Of a stretch of 64,000 bases of DNA, positions 24,516 to 36,282 are shown piece by piece. Numbering within the stretch: the first letter of the stretch is position 1; the number at the start of each line of letters is the position of its first letter. Below the pieces are notes generated by a model that was not told the origin of the DNA, did not search any database, and saw only the letters and a list, made by a program, of their open reading frames with translations. This DNA is from Quillaja saponaria (lineage: Eukaryota; Streptophyta; Magnoliopsida; Fabales; Quillajaceae). Both the position numbers and the translations under genes were made by a program. The stretch lies in the NCBI GenBank assembly GCA_029379385.1, contig CM055611.1, positions 24,022,092-24,086,091 on the forward strand, written 5' to 3'.

Positions 24516-27500
24516 CTCAGGACCCCCACAAGGAAAAATAAAACTTCAAATAAACAAACTTCGAAATAATCCAACAGAGAATAGAAGATCCAACAGTTCC
24601 AATTGAAAAATTAGAAGAGACCCAAATTGCAAAATCAGATTGAATATAAATTCGAAACCCTAAAGCTCAACAATATCGAGGGAAGAGTAAAAGAAAACGA
24701 ATAAAGAATTTAGTTCCCAAATCCCTAAAAGGAAATACGATTAAGAACGAAATTTTCCAGAGAAAATACGGATCAATCTAGCAGATCAACGCTCTGATCT
24801 GAACGAAAACAGAAGAGCAAAACCACCAGAAGGCAATGGAGAAAGAGGAAACGAATTGAAGAAAGCCCTAGTGATCTATAACGTGTATGGAAAGTGGAGG
24901 AACGAGGGTCGGTGAGATCAGAGAGAGAGATAGAAAAAGAATTTAGGTCAGAGGGTGGTTGATTTTTCTGGGATATTAGGCCAACACTGTTAGGGTTCCC
25001 TCACTTTTTATTACTTTATTTTATTTTATTTATTGATATTTTAATTGTATTGCACAATAATAAAAAGTCATCAAATATATATAAGATTTTCTCAACTTAC
25101 ATTTTAATGAAACTCAAAATAAATATTACTTTAATTATTTGAAAATTAAAAAATTTTAAAAATAATACTTTATGTATTGAATAATACTAAAATTATTTAT
25201 TAATTACTCATTAATAATATTACTTTTTAATTTTATAAAATTTTAATAAATATTTTTATAATATTGGTAAGACAGTGTGAAAACTGAAATACACGTGGCA
25301 CGTGGGTGTCCTATCAACCGTCAAGGAATTGTATGAGGAAAATTCCTAAAATATGAATTTGATCAAAATCTAGTCAAATATTGTGGTGTACATAGGAATC
25401 TAGACGAATAATGTGAAACTAGTCAAAAGAAGTGGGGTTGTCCATATCTCTTATCTTTTTCAGCTGGAGACAAAATTTATTCATATTTAAGGATATAAAT
25501 ACAAAAATTATTGTTTATTATAGATATTTAAATATATTTATAAATATTTATTAGTATCTAATTGTATTTAACAGTATAGTCAGATATTTTCAATATTTAT
25601 GAATACTATATCTTATAAATTTTAATTTTTTATATTTGTTTTAAGAATTTTTTATGTCAATTAAAAAGTAATAATAATGAAGATTAATATCAATAATTAA
25701 CAAATAAATATTTAGTAATATGTAGTTTTTGATTTATAAAAGTAACAAAAAAAATATTAATTATTTTTTTTCTAAATTTAATTTTTTTTTTAATGTTCAC
25801 TAAGAGTTCATATCTTTCCAATTTAGAATTATAACTAATAAAATTTGTTATTTTTGTTTTACATATTTATATTTAATTATGACCAATTAGGTTATATAAA
25901 CTAAATTGTATTTATAAATTATACAATTAGATTTCATAAGTATAAAAACTTAAGTTATAAAAAAATCATTATATGGAAACTAGTCAAATTAAAAAAATAA
26001 ATAAATAAAATTAAGTGTAAGTATAATTTCTAAAAACTTCATCACTTAATTTAGTTATATGCATTGGTTGCATTATGTATATTTAACAAATAATTGAGAT
26101 TAAACATGTAAAAAGAAAATATAAATTATATGAAGATACAAATTAAATATTTGAACATGCATAATTAATCATTATATACATTACAAATCACTCATAAATA
26201 AGTATTACATAATATTTTTACATAAATCTTTATATTTTAGGATTGTATACTATTTCTAATATTTTTGATACGTATCTGATATATATTTATTTAGACTAAC
26301 CGATATTGTATCAAGAAACTATATTATGTATCATTGGTTTTGTCCATTTCTTTTTGTATACGAAAAATATGAAAGTTCAAACCAATTTACATGAATTTGT
26401 AATAATATATCCATTTCTAACCAAATAAAAAAAATTATTTATACTCAATTAAAAAATTCATAAGAATATTACTTTTTATGATTTTTTTTTCATGCTTTGG
26501 AACCTAAGATCATGTGAAAAGAAGTGTACATAATGTTCTTGGGCTTATTTTTTATGCTAAAAGTTGGAAGAATTGGGCTGGAATTCAAACCATTTAAGGC
26601 TTCTCCAACTGAGCTCAGACCCAACTAAACTTGGGTAGCTGGTGTATCGACTATGGTTATGCCTTGTGCAACCCTAACTTTTTTAGCATTGACCAAACCG
26701 TTGTACTCAAGATTGATGACAAAACCATGTCTACGATTAATGGCGATATAAGTATGCAACAGTTGCCTAATAACCAGCAATGTTTTAATATGATGTGTTC
26801 AATTTCCTGGAACTTCAACTGTAGCATGGAAACAGATACATCTTCAATAATACTATGTGTGGTCACCCATTCTGTTTTTGGGTTTTTACAAACAATTTAA
26901 TGTCAAGAACTACTATAAATTATGATTAATTGTCTTCGAGAAAAAAAATTTCCTTGAATTAGTTTATTTATTTATTTTTTAATAAATAAAATTGTTTCAA
27001 CTTGCATAATTTGGTTTTATGTATATTGGTGACAAACGACAACTCAAATTTAAGACGTTATTGTCGTCGAGGAAACCAAAATCCTTGGAATAAGATTTTT
27101 CTAATACTGAATTCATTAGATTTGAAAACCCATTCATAAATTAATTAGTTTCACCAAAACTTGAAGAGCCATTAAATTCATTTTAAATTTGTAACCTTGT
27201 CAACCTATTAGATTTTATTATGATTGCGGACATCATGCAAGACTTCAATAACCATAATATCATTTTGAATACACATTCAGATCTTGATTCAATTTAATTA
27301 TTTACTATTTTAATTTTTTTTTTTTTTTCAAATTAGCTAATATTCCATACATGCCCGGGTAAACATTTTTGGAATAACGCAGATTGGGCCAAATTGAAAA
27401 CCCAGCATTTATTTCTTTCATTTTAGCAAATGGTTTAGCATCTGCTTTATTTCTCAACCTTATTTGGAAACACCCAGTTGACCAAAGTTTGTTTCTCAAA

Positions 27501-27660
27501 GATTTTCTGGCAGAGAAAGAAAGTTAGGAATCTATGTTCAGTGGGAAAGTTTTCTGGAATCACTGGTAGAAGAGATACGGAGACTGGAAAGATTTTATTT
27601 TATCCCACCCAAGAAGGAAAGCTTAGAATAAGGATTTATTTTGGCCTATAGTTCAGGACA
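24516..27660. other. AT-rich intergenic region between divergent PAPS and IQD promoters
   Basis: 24516-24960 is the purine-rich leader of the poly(A) polymerase gene. From 25010 to about 27300 the DNA is extremely AT-rich with many short A/T runs. Open frames near 26631-26900 and 27305-27499 carry no recognisable motif. A paired G-box at 25292-25304 is listed separately. Confidence 0.6.
25292..25304. promoter_or_regulatory. Paired G-box/ABRE (CACGTGGCACGTG)
   Basis: Two CACGTG cores (25292-25297 and 25299-25304) are separated by one base, within ACACGTGGCACGTGGG. Both match the ABRE consensus ACGTGGC/ACGTGGG. They lie about 780 bp upstream of the poly(A) polymerase ATG and about 340 bp upstream of its likely leader. 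Paired ABREs are known to form functional abscisic-acid response complexes; function here is inferred. Confidence 0.45.
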
Positions 27661-27672
27661 AATAGTAACGCT

Positions 27673-27680
27673 ATAAAAGA
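27673..27680 (+). promoter_or_regulatory. TATA box of the IQD gene
   Basis: TATAAAAG lies in a mixed-composition stretch, followed by a GA-rich leader. A leader intron is likely from the AG|GTGAGT donor at 28129 to the TCTCTCTAG acceptor ending at 28640, just before the start codon at 28672. Transcription would begin near 27705. Confidence 0.5.
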
Positions 27681-28671
27681 GCACTTTTAGTTGGTAATGG
27701 CTTTAATGGCTGTTCAGATAACTCGTACAGCAGATTGAAAGAGAGACAGAGAGTCTGAGTGTGAGTAATGAGAGAAAAAATTGTGCCCTTAAAAGGGTTA
27801 TACGGTATACGGTTGCAGAAGATGGCCAAGGGTCTAAATTGAAGGAAGAGAGAGAGAGTGGGAAGCAAAAATACTCGAAAGGGTTTGAAATAGAAGCATA
27901 AAAAACTGAAGAGACTCACGGGACTGTCAGTGGGTATCTTTCATTTGTAATACACATTGCTCCAGAAAGTTAGAGAGTGAGAGAGAGAGAGAAAGCCAGA
28001 GAATTTCCAGTGAGAAAATTATCTGATATATAGAGTGAGTGAAGTGGTAGTGCCTTTTGTACGTTGGCTTAGATTGTCATTGGATTGGAGGAAGTGGGAG
28101 GGAATTCGGTGCTTTTTTTGAATTTTAGGTGAGTTTGAGGCTCGGAGGCCTTCTTATTCTTTTCTCTGATTATTACTACTTTTTCTATAGCTTTTCACTT
28201 TTTATGGTTTGTCTGTAATTCTTGTTTGTATTACTTACTTGGAGTGAGGTTTTGAAGCTTTACTATTTTAATGATTTTGTGGCTCTGTATCTTTCTGTGA
28301 CATCTTTTTGTCTTGTAATACAGTTCTTCACGAGGTTCTGTCAGAAATTATTTTCAAAAAGTCTGATTTTTTATCCAATTGATGCATTCGGTTTTGTTAA
28401 ACTTTTCCTCCGCTCCCTTCTTCTGATCTTGCAACTTGTAAAGATTCTACAGCATTTTTCCGAGTCTTCCTTCTCAATAAGCTCCACCTGGGTTTGAAAT
28501 ATTTGTATCTGTCACTTGGTTAGTGGGTTTGTCTTTTACTTTTCTTACTAGGACTAGGATTGTTTGGCAATTTTTTCTTACTTGAAAAGATTTGAGAGGG
28601 AAAACCCATCTGTGATTTTTGACATTGTTTGTCTCTCTAGGACATTTGGCATTCTAGAGAGATTTAGAGAC

Positions 28672-30349
28672 ATGGGTAAGGCTGCAAGATGGTTGAAGGG
28701 ATTGTTGGGGATGAAGAAAGATAAGGACCACAATGTTGAAAATCCAAGTACTGTGGCTAGTGACAGTAAGGAGAAGAAAAGGTGGAGTTTTGGCGGCAAG
28801 GCAGGGAGGAAGTCCAGTGCATCTGGGCATATTCCGGTGGTACCGGGTGTCGCTCCTGTTTCTGATTCAGTTTGGCTTAGATCATATATGGATGAAACAG
28901 AGAAAGAGCAAGCCAAGCACGCAATTGCAGTGGCAGCTGCTACAGCTGCGGCTGCTGATGCTGCTGTAGCTGCTGCACGCGCCGCTGCTGAAGTTGTGAA
29001 GCTTAGAAGCAGTGGCAGGAAACCTATGTTTTGTGGGGGAAGAGACGGGTTCGCTGCAGTGAGGATTCAGACTGTGTTTAGAGGTTATTTGGTAAGTGGA
29101 TTCACTTCCTTTTGATCCTGGAATGTTCAAATTAGATTGTCGATGAAATGCTTGAATATTTGTCTCTGTAACATATTTTGGTCGGTATAATTTAAAGTGC
29201 TTTGCTTAAGTCTTACTCTTGTGTCTCCTCTGCAAAGATAGGAACTTTTTTTCTTGTTTTGAAGTTTCTAATTTCTAATGAAACAGTGACTTGGCATTTT
29301 ATTTTATTTGGGTGTGATTCATTATTTCTATATTTGTTGACGCTGTTTTCATTTCCTTACTTGTTCTGCATAATTTCATTGCTTCCTTATGTTCTTTCTA
29401 TTTTGTTGATCATTTTTGGTTGTTTTGTAACCCTGCATCTGACATAATTGTGACTCACTTTCAGGCCCGAAAAGCACTTCGAGCACTGAAAGGATTGGTT
29501 AAGTTACAAGCCCTTGTTAGAGGCTATCTGATCAGGAAGCAGACTGCTGCAACTCTTCACCGTATGCAGGTTCTAGTAAGAGCTCAAGTAGCTGCTCGAT
29601 CACAGTGTGCTCGTCGTTCCCTCAGTAAAGAAAACAGATACCAACCCGAAATTCGTCCACGAAAATCCATTGTAAGCATCAACCTTCATCATATTATAAC
29701 AATTTCAATCTGTTATTTACATCCCATTAATTAGTCTCACTCCCTCATTTTTTCATAGGAGACATTTGATGATAGAAGAAGTGAAATTCATAGTAAAAGG
29801 TTCTCTGCAAGTCATGAAAGTCCCTTAACTGGATTTGATGAAATAAAAGAAATGGACACAGCGTATAAGACCCGATCAAGATCGCGGCGGATGGCCAATG
29901 CATTATCTGAATGTGGTGAAGACTTGCCTTTTCCAGTAGTCTCATCGCCTCTGCCTTGTTTACCTGATAGCAAGCAGCTTCAGCAAGACTTTGAGTGGTA
30001 CTTTACTGGCGATGAATGCAGATTCTCTACAGCTCAAAGCACTCCTCGTTTTGCAAATTCTATCCGGTCTAATGCACCCGGTACACCGGCCAAGAGTGTT
30101 TGTGGAGACAGTTTCTTCCGGCCTTACTCAAATTTTCCAAACTTCATGTCCAACACACAGTCTTCCATGGCAAAATTGAGGTCTCTCAGTGCACCAAAGC
30201 AGAGGCCAGAGCCTGGCCCAAAGAAGCAACTTACTCTCAATGAAATAATGGCTGCCCGAAACAGCATCAGCGGTGTTAGAATGCCGAGTTCCCCATACTC
30301 CCATGTTCAAGAATCCTGGAACTTTGTTAAAAGAGAACCTTTGTGTTAA
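28672..30349 (+). CDS. IQ-domain (IQD) calmodulin-binding protein
   Basis: Plant-specific scaffold that binds calmodulin and usually associates with microtubules, plasma membrane or nucleus. Three exons: 28672-29091, 29465-29671 and 29759-30349, giving 405 aa. The N-terminus [16 protein letters not shown] is typical of the family, followed by a basic [13 protein letters not shown] patch and an alanine-rich helix (about 90-112). The IQ67 region follows: first IQ motif [19 protein letters not shown] (132-150, Gln133), second [13 protein letters not shown] (154-166), then [16 protein letters not shown]. As in other IQDs, a phase-0 intron splits the first IQ motif after GYL. The C-terminus has a DUF4005-like block ([15 protein letters not shown]). 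An upstream in-frame extension lacks an ATG and contains the leader intron acceptor, so the MGKAARW start is preferred. Composition suggests the IQD22-25 group, but I would not assign a number. Confidence 0.92.
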
Positions 30350-32930
30350 TTGAAGAACCAGAATTACTTATCCAATGTTTCTTCTTCCACTTATGTTTAC
30401 AAGCAATAGGACAGAACACAAAGTACTGCTGGTGTATATTCCTTTTCAAGACTTCTAGTAAAGAGTTTTGGTTTGAAACAAGAATTTGTGCAAATTTTCA
30501 GTGTCTGAACATTTGTTTATTGGTGGGTGTGTTTTTGTTTAAAGCTCAAACAATGACTGAAGTTTGAAGAACATAAAGCATGTAAGCCCAATTGTTAAGA
30601 CATAGTGCTTTGTCTATGACACTTTGTGTTGCCAAGCAGGAGCTAGTTTTGTTTTTAACATTTTGTATTGGTGGGGATATCTGTCACCAAAGATGGAATT
30701 TGCTTTTGATAGTTTTGGAAGCTTTTCATCTTTGGCAAAAGGAGAAGAAGGTAAATAATTTGTTGAAGGTTCAGAAAATTATTAGAACTGAGATACATTT
30801 GGCTAAAGAATTTGAAAACCAAACAGCTTCCCAGTTCCCACCAATCTACCTCTCATGAAGATTCCAGGTTTGTTCTCTTTGACAGCAACTGCTTGCTAGA
30901 GTTATGCTCATGAAATATTAAAAATCTCATCCACATCTAAGTGGGAAGAATACTTTCTAAAAATTAGGAATAACAAAATTTAAAATCGAATTTTTTTTTT
31001 TTTTTTAATTCATAACATAAGATGAGTATATATTTTGTAATATTTATTCATAAAAAAAAAAGAAAAAAAGAAAAGAAAAGAGGAGAAGTAGATGATGATG
31101 ATGATGTTGCACGCGCTTGACATGGGGCGTGGCCTTAAACACAAAGAACAAAGGCAAAGCTGGGTATCCAGCGTAGGAGACTGTTTGAATCTAAAATTTC
31201 TCATCAGTAATGATTACAACTTAATTTGGTTTGCTTACATCAGCATAGGATGGGTCACGTGCTCACTGGTAGTATAGTAAAAAAGCATCATTGTAAGGGA
31301 TAATTTGGGTAATTGAGCCACTGTTTGACTGAATCATTATCCTTTTGATCTTACCTCATCGCCCATATTTCGTGCAGTGTGTCCTTAATGTCCTCCCCTC
31401 TGCACTGTCTTCCACGCTGATCTCTTTCATTGATCACCGTACACTCAGAAAATTAGAAGTAGGTTTAATTATTGCAATAAATATCAATAAAATTTTATAA
31501 ATTTTTAGTTTATGATAATTAAACTAATTCCAAAAAAAAAAGAAGCTTTTTTAATAAAGCATTATGTCTCTCTAGATTTAAACATTGTTATTACAAGTAT
31601 TGTTTATGTATTAAGTAATTTTTTAAGACAATCCTTTCCAATATATGTGTGACACTTTTTTTTGGAGTTATTTTGTAAAGATATTTCTTTGAAAAGTATT
31701 ATTTGATAATATAACTTTATTATCACAATCAAAATATTTAAAATTATAAGTTATTAATTATAAAATATTATAAATTGACAAACTGATTAATTTTTTTTTT
31801 TTTTATCAAATTTGCTAATTTTAAAAGTTTAAGATTATATGTTCATATAAAGAGTAACGAATATTACATGATTCAGGCACGATCAAATTTACGTATGCAA
31901 AAACAAGGACAATGATTAAAATTGTTACTTTAACATTTTTATGGTTTTGTTTAAGGTGATAAATTGATGATAAAAATAAAGAGTTGTAAAATTAAAATTG
32001 AATGATGTTAGTCATTAGAAGAGGAATAAATATATAATTAGGACTCAGAGAAGATAAATGAGAGTTGCAATGAGAAGAAATTTAATTGATGGAAGATAAA
32101 TATGAAAGAGAAAGAGTTTGATGAAAGATAAATAGTAGAAGGGAATTTTAGGAAGAGTAAAATTGATCACATTTAATAGGTTGTGGCATTAAAAATATTA
32201 GCTGTGACAATAAGACTACCCTTATTTAATATTGTATTAAGATAGAGAAAATAAAAGTAATACTCATTTTTTGAGTCTTTTTTTTTGTTGACACTTTTTC
32301 AAAAATTATTATTTGATATTGTATTAAGTAATTAGCCGTGAAGTTTCAAAAATATAAAACCCATTATTGGTTTGTGAAGTTAAAAAGTTGAGACTATTTC
32401 ATTAAATTACGTGCACAAATGTTGATTAAACAAAGCAAATCTAGGAGTAGTAATTAGAGCTTGTATTTTGGAACTAATTTGAATGTTGAAAAATAGTTGT
32501 TCTTTTGGTTTAGTCAAATTTTGCATTCACATTGTGCAAGTTCCTACTAGCTAGGATATGAGATTTGCCAACTCCCCAAAAGTTTTAAAACTCAAATCCC
32601 TCTTCCACTATCTTGGGAATCTGTCTTCTAAGCATTGAAAGAATGAGATAAATTAACATTATTTAATCTGTGGAAAAAAGAAAAAAGAAAAAACAAATTG
32701 GTGGTACATATATAGATGAGTTAAATGAATGATTTATTTGGTAATATATTTAGGAAAACTCTACATAAAATTATGGAAATACGATTACAAATATAATTTT
32801 AAATCTACTTTTTCAATCCATAATCTCATTATGTTTTATTTACATATTTTTTCTTCTCTAATAGTTTTAAAAAAAAAAGGTTTGACTTTAAAACTTCCAA
32901 ATTTTAGTGATTCTAAGATGATATATTCAT
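30350..32930. other. IQD 3' flank and AT-rich intergenic DNA
   Basis: The first few hundred bases are likely the IQD 3' UTR. After about 30900 the DNA is AT-rich, with poly(T) and poly(A) runs (30990-31005, 31053-31080) and a GAT repeat near 31092-31106. Short open frames here have no recognisable motif. I see no gene. Confidence 0.55.
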
Positions 32931-33004
32931 GGCCTATTAGCTCAGTTGGTTAGAGCGTCGTGCTAATAACGCGAAGGTCGCAGGTTCGAGACCTGCATGG
33001 GCCA
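32931..33004 (+). tRNA. tRNA-Ile (anticodon AAU)
   Basis: A complete, intronless 74-base cloverleaf. The acceptor stem is GGCCTAT paired with ATGGGCC (one T-G wobble), with discriminator A. The D arm is GCTC/GAGC around AGTTGGTTA, the anticodon stem TCGTG/CGCGA encloses loop CTAATAA with anticodon AAT at 32965-32967, and the T arm is GCAGG-TTCGAGA-CCTGC. The internal A and B box sequences are intact. A TTTTT pol III terminator follows directly. Confidence 0.97.
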
Positions 33005-33111
33005 ATTTTTGCTGGGATTTTTTTAAAATTAAAAACAATAACAAATAGGCCCATTGAATTGTTTTTTTTTTTGTGGTAGATGGCCCAGGACGCAAGTGTG
33101 ACTCGTTTATT

Positions 33112-33246
33112 TCCAACGGTCAAAAAACTCAAACTTTTAATCCTTACTCTATAAGGGTATATTCCAGTTGTCAACGGTCATATTCGTTCATAATAATAGC
33201 TGTGATACAACTTATAAGGATATAATTTTCCAGTTCCCAACGGTCA
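33112..33246 (+). promoter_or_regulatory. Array of three MSA-type elements (AACGG) in the acidic-protein promoter
   Basis: Three copies of AACGGTCA lie in the same orientation at 33112-33122 (TCCAACGGTCA), 33170-33180 (GTCAACGGTCA) and 33236-33246 (CCCAACGGTCA). The first and third match the mitosis-specific activator consensus YCYAACGGYYA at every position; the second matches only the core and right side. They end about 100 bp before the start codon at 33343. MSA elements are bound by three-repeat MYB (MYB3R) proteins and drive G2/M expression. The last two sit in partly similar 65-bp segments, which suggests a local duplication. Confidence 0.6.
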
Positions 33247-33342
33247 TATTTGATCATAATCTTTTTTTTCCTCAGCATTTGAATTTCATTATCTCCCAGT
33301 ATAATCCTCACCACAATTATCATAAAGGCGAAGGTTAAGGAA

Positions 33343-36282
33343 ATGGATGCTGCTTCAGTTCCCATCAAACTCTCTGCAATTTCGAAAAACATAGAAACTG
33401 GTATGTGTGTGTATATCTCTCCTTTTTGTTCTATCTTTTTATGTGCTTGGACCCCAAGAAAAAAAGGAAAATCGAAAAAGAAAAACTTTTAAGCTGCATT
33501 TTCCTTAGCTTCCCAAGTTTTCTTTTCTATTTCCTTTCTGCTCTCACTGTAATCAAATATGCTTTAAGGTGTCTAAAGTAACTAAAAAGATTGATTCTTT
33601 TTAACGATTGCAGATGAGAATGACCAAAGTAATCAAGAAATGGTTGCTGACTACAAACATAACCCAGAAAAATCAACACCAAAGAACTACATGTGTACTA
33701 CTATATCTGCTGATTCGAAGATTGTTCTTCCAGGAAAGAAAATCTTAGCCGAAAGGAATGAAGTTTCTGATTTGATTTGCTCAGATACCCATGTCCAGAA
33801 AACCATGAATCCTGAACCGAAAATCACATCATTCTCGATCATGAATCACGACGACAAGATAAATGCTCTTGTTGTTGAAGATTCATCTTTGATGCCTTAC
33901 GACCCACTGACAAATTACCTTACTCCAAGGCCCAAATTTCTCCGTTACAAGCCAAATAGGCGTCGTGATATTTTTCTTACCCAAAAAAATGGAGTTGGGG
34001 AAAGGGAAGATGCCTTAACTGTTAGCCGAAGGGGTTCTTTCAATTCTGAAAATTGCACGGAGAAGGAGGGTGATTCAGTTGATGGTCATGGGATGCAGGG
34101 ATTCTCTTCTTCCCAAGAAAGTGAATTGGAGCAAGAAGATGAGGAAGTTTGGGGAAGTGATGTGGAAGATGAAGAATTTGAAGAAAGTGATGAGGAATTT
34201 GAAGAAAGTGATGAGGAAGATGGAGAATTTGAGGACAATGATGAGGAAAATGAGGAGCTAGAGAAAGGAAGCAGCTGGAATGTGAAAAGGGCACTGAAGT
34301 TTTTGCTTTTATGTTTCATTTTGGTTCTTTCTACCGCATATATATCTTCTATGAATTCTCAGGCACCTTCACCTATTTCACAGTGTTTTGAGGTTGCTAG
34401 GCATGGGTACTGGATGATTCAGAATCATACAGATGATTCTACAGCATGGAAACATGAAGGAGGAATTGGTACTCGGCAACAAACGGGTGTTTTGGAAGTG
34501 AACCAGAAAGCTGCTGAAGAGGGGACCAAGGTAGAAGAGATGGTTCAAGCTGCCTCAGAAAGCAAAATTGAAACTGGAGGTGATTTTCTGGACCAAAAAG
34601 AAGAGACGCAAAAGGGTATCATTGAGTGGGTTAGGGAAGAAATAGTGGTTGAAGATGCTACTGGTGAAATAATAGAAATTACTGATAAATTATTTGAAGA
34701 CTTGGAGCAGGAAGGTGGAGGAAATGAAGATGTGGAAATGGTTGATAATCAAGAGAAAGAACCAGTTGATGGAATGTTTGAAGTGTTGGAATTGCGAAAG
34801 GGGCGAAACTGAAGATGTGTGTGACTCTGGAAATGTGAAAAATGGAGAGACTTCTGGTCAGATGGTTCAGGAATCTCAGCTACAGGATGCTGAAATAGTA
34901 GAGACACTTGCTGCTCCAAAAGGTATTGAAGTTTTCAGTATGGATGATGGAGATGAAGCTGCTGAAAGCAAATCGGAGGCAGTGGCAAGTGTTACCAACA
35001 AAGAGGGTGAAATAGAAACTTCAGAGAGGATAGACAACAAAGATGAATACTTTGAAACTCAGAGTCTTGTTACAGAGGAGAACTTTGAGGAAGGACCACT
35101 GGAGCACCTGAGAAGAGAATTGATTACCAAAGCCGTCATTGGGGTTTCAACAGTTATTGGGTCTTTGATTTTGGGTTTTCTTTTGAAGCATAAAAGTTCT
35201 GCTAGAAAGGATTCTTGTTTGTCTGAAAATCCTTCTTTAGAGCCTTCCATTTTACAGCAAGAGAAAAGTATGGGCAAGAATTCTCCTCTGATAGTTGTCG
35301 AACCTTATTCTGAAAATGTGATAACTGGAAAGTGCAGCTCCACATCTCCTAGTGAGAGAGATGGGAAGAGTAAACGTATTGTCTCTTTCATGGGTCCTTC
35401 CTTGTCCAGAGATTCAGTGGAAACTGAAGGGTGTCGTGGAAGCCAGGGACCAACAGTTGAGTTACTTGGTGAGTTTGTCATTGGAGAGGTCAGCAGCTCT
35501 TTGAGAATTTCTGGTGTGAAAAAGAGAAATATAGAAAGGGAAGATAGCAATTTTTCTGTTTCCCTTGTGAAGAGCCCAGGGATCAAGAGTCAATCTGTTC
35601 CTGTTGATCCTCAGCCTGCTTTCTCATCACAGTTGTCAACCATGGATTCCCTTCCCCTTCATATGGAAGCTTTAAGTCTGAGAGAAAGATCATGAAGAAA
35701 GAGGTGAGCAATTCTTAGCCTTTCAAGCCTGGTTTATGTTGAGTACGATTCCCACTCTAGTTTATTCTTGACAGTGGTAGTTTAATATTATGAGCAATTT
35801 TGGTAGTGCAATACTGCCATATAACAATGTATATGTTATGATGCTTATGAAGCTATGCAAAGAGCATAATTAGGTGAATTTACATATGCTTGCACAGTCA
35901 AATTTTGCCTTCAGGGAAACTGGTGGGCGATTTCGGTTGGCCATTGTTTGACAGGGAAAAGTTTAAGAGAGAAAGTTGAGTACGTCATAAGTCTACTAGA
36001 AGTGCTAGTAGGGCATGACAAATTTTAGGTTGCCTATAGCAGTGGTGAGATGACATCTTCTGAGTTCTGAGTGTGATCTTGCTCTTGAATCTTACAAGAG
36101 AGTAATAGAACTGTGTTTGTCACTCTTTCTATACTTCATTGATTTGCATAATTATATGATAGCAAGCATTTGATATCCTCTTTCATATGTCAATACAGGA
36201 GGGAAAAGGAGAAGAAAAGATAACTACAACTCCAGTAAGGCGATCAAGCAGAATCCGGAACCGTGCAGTCAAATCTCCCTGA
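33343..36282 (+). CDS. Plant-specific acidic protein with two membrane spans and a PVRRSSRIR tail (reading frame broken twice)
   Basis: I do not recognise a characterised function. It resembles uncharacterised plant membrane proteins that share a TPRPKFLRYKPNRR motif (about residue 122) and a TTPVRRSSRIRNRAVKSP C-terminus. Exons: 33343-33400, 33614-35703 and 36199-36282, with a total length divisible by three (743 codons). The order is: basic proline motif; very acidic repeats (EEFEESDEEFEESDEE, about 210-225); hydrophobic span FLLLCFILVLSTAYI (about 249-263); glutamate-rich linker; second span AVIGVSTVIGSLILGFLL (near 530); serine-rich tail. Reading is interrupted by a +1 change at the GGGG run near 34799-34804 and a compensating -1 change at the CCCC run near 35652-35657. 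Between them the coding frame is the second one. Two net-zero indels in short homopolymers point to assembly error, though a damaged allele is possible. MSA promoter elements suggest G2/M expression. Confidence 0.7.

Noticed and set aside
32950..33174. Minus-strand open frame containing CRSRTCDLRV across the tRNA
   Set aside because: This is the standard antisense reading of a tRNA gene, not a protein.
34040..34319. Minus-strand serine- or histidine/proline-rich frames
   Set aside because: They are shadows of the acidic GAA/GAT repeats of the plus-strand membrane-protein gene.
33640..35695. Possibility that the two long frames in the acidic-protein region are separate genes
   Set aside because: The second frame has no leader or promoter, the protein sequence continues smoothly at the overlap, and the last exon belongs to the first frame, so one gene with frame changes explains all parts.
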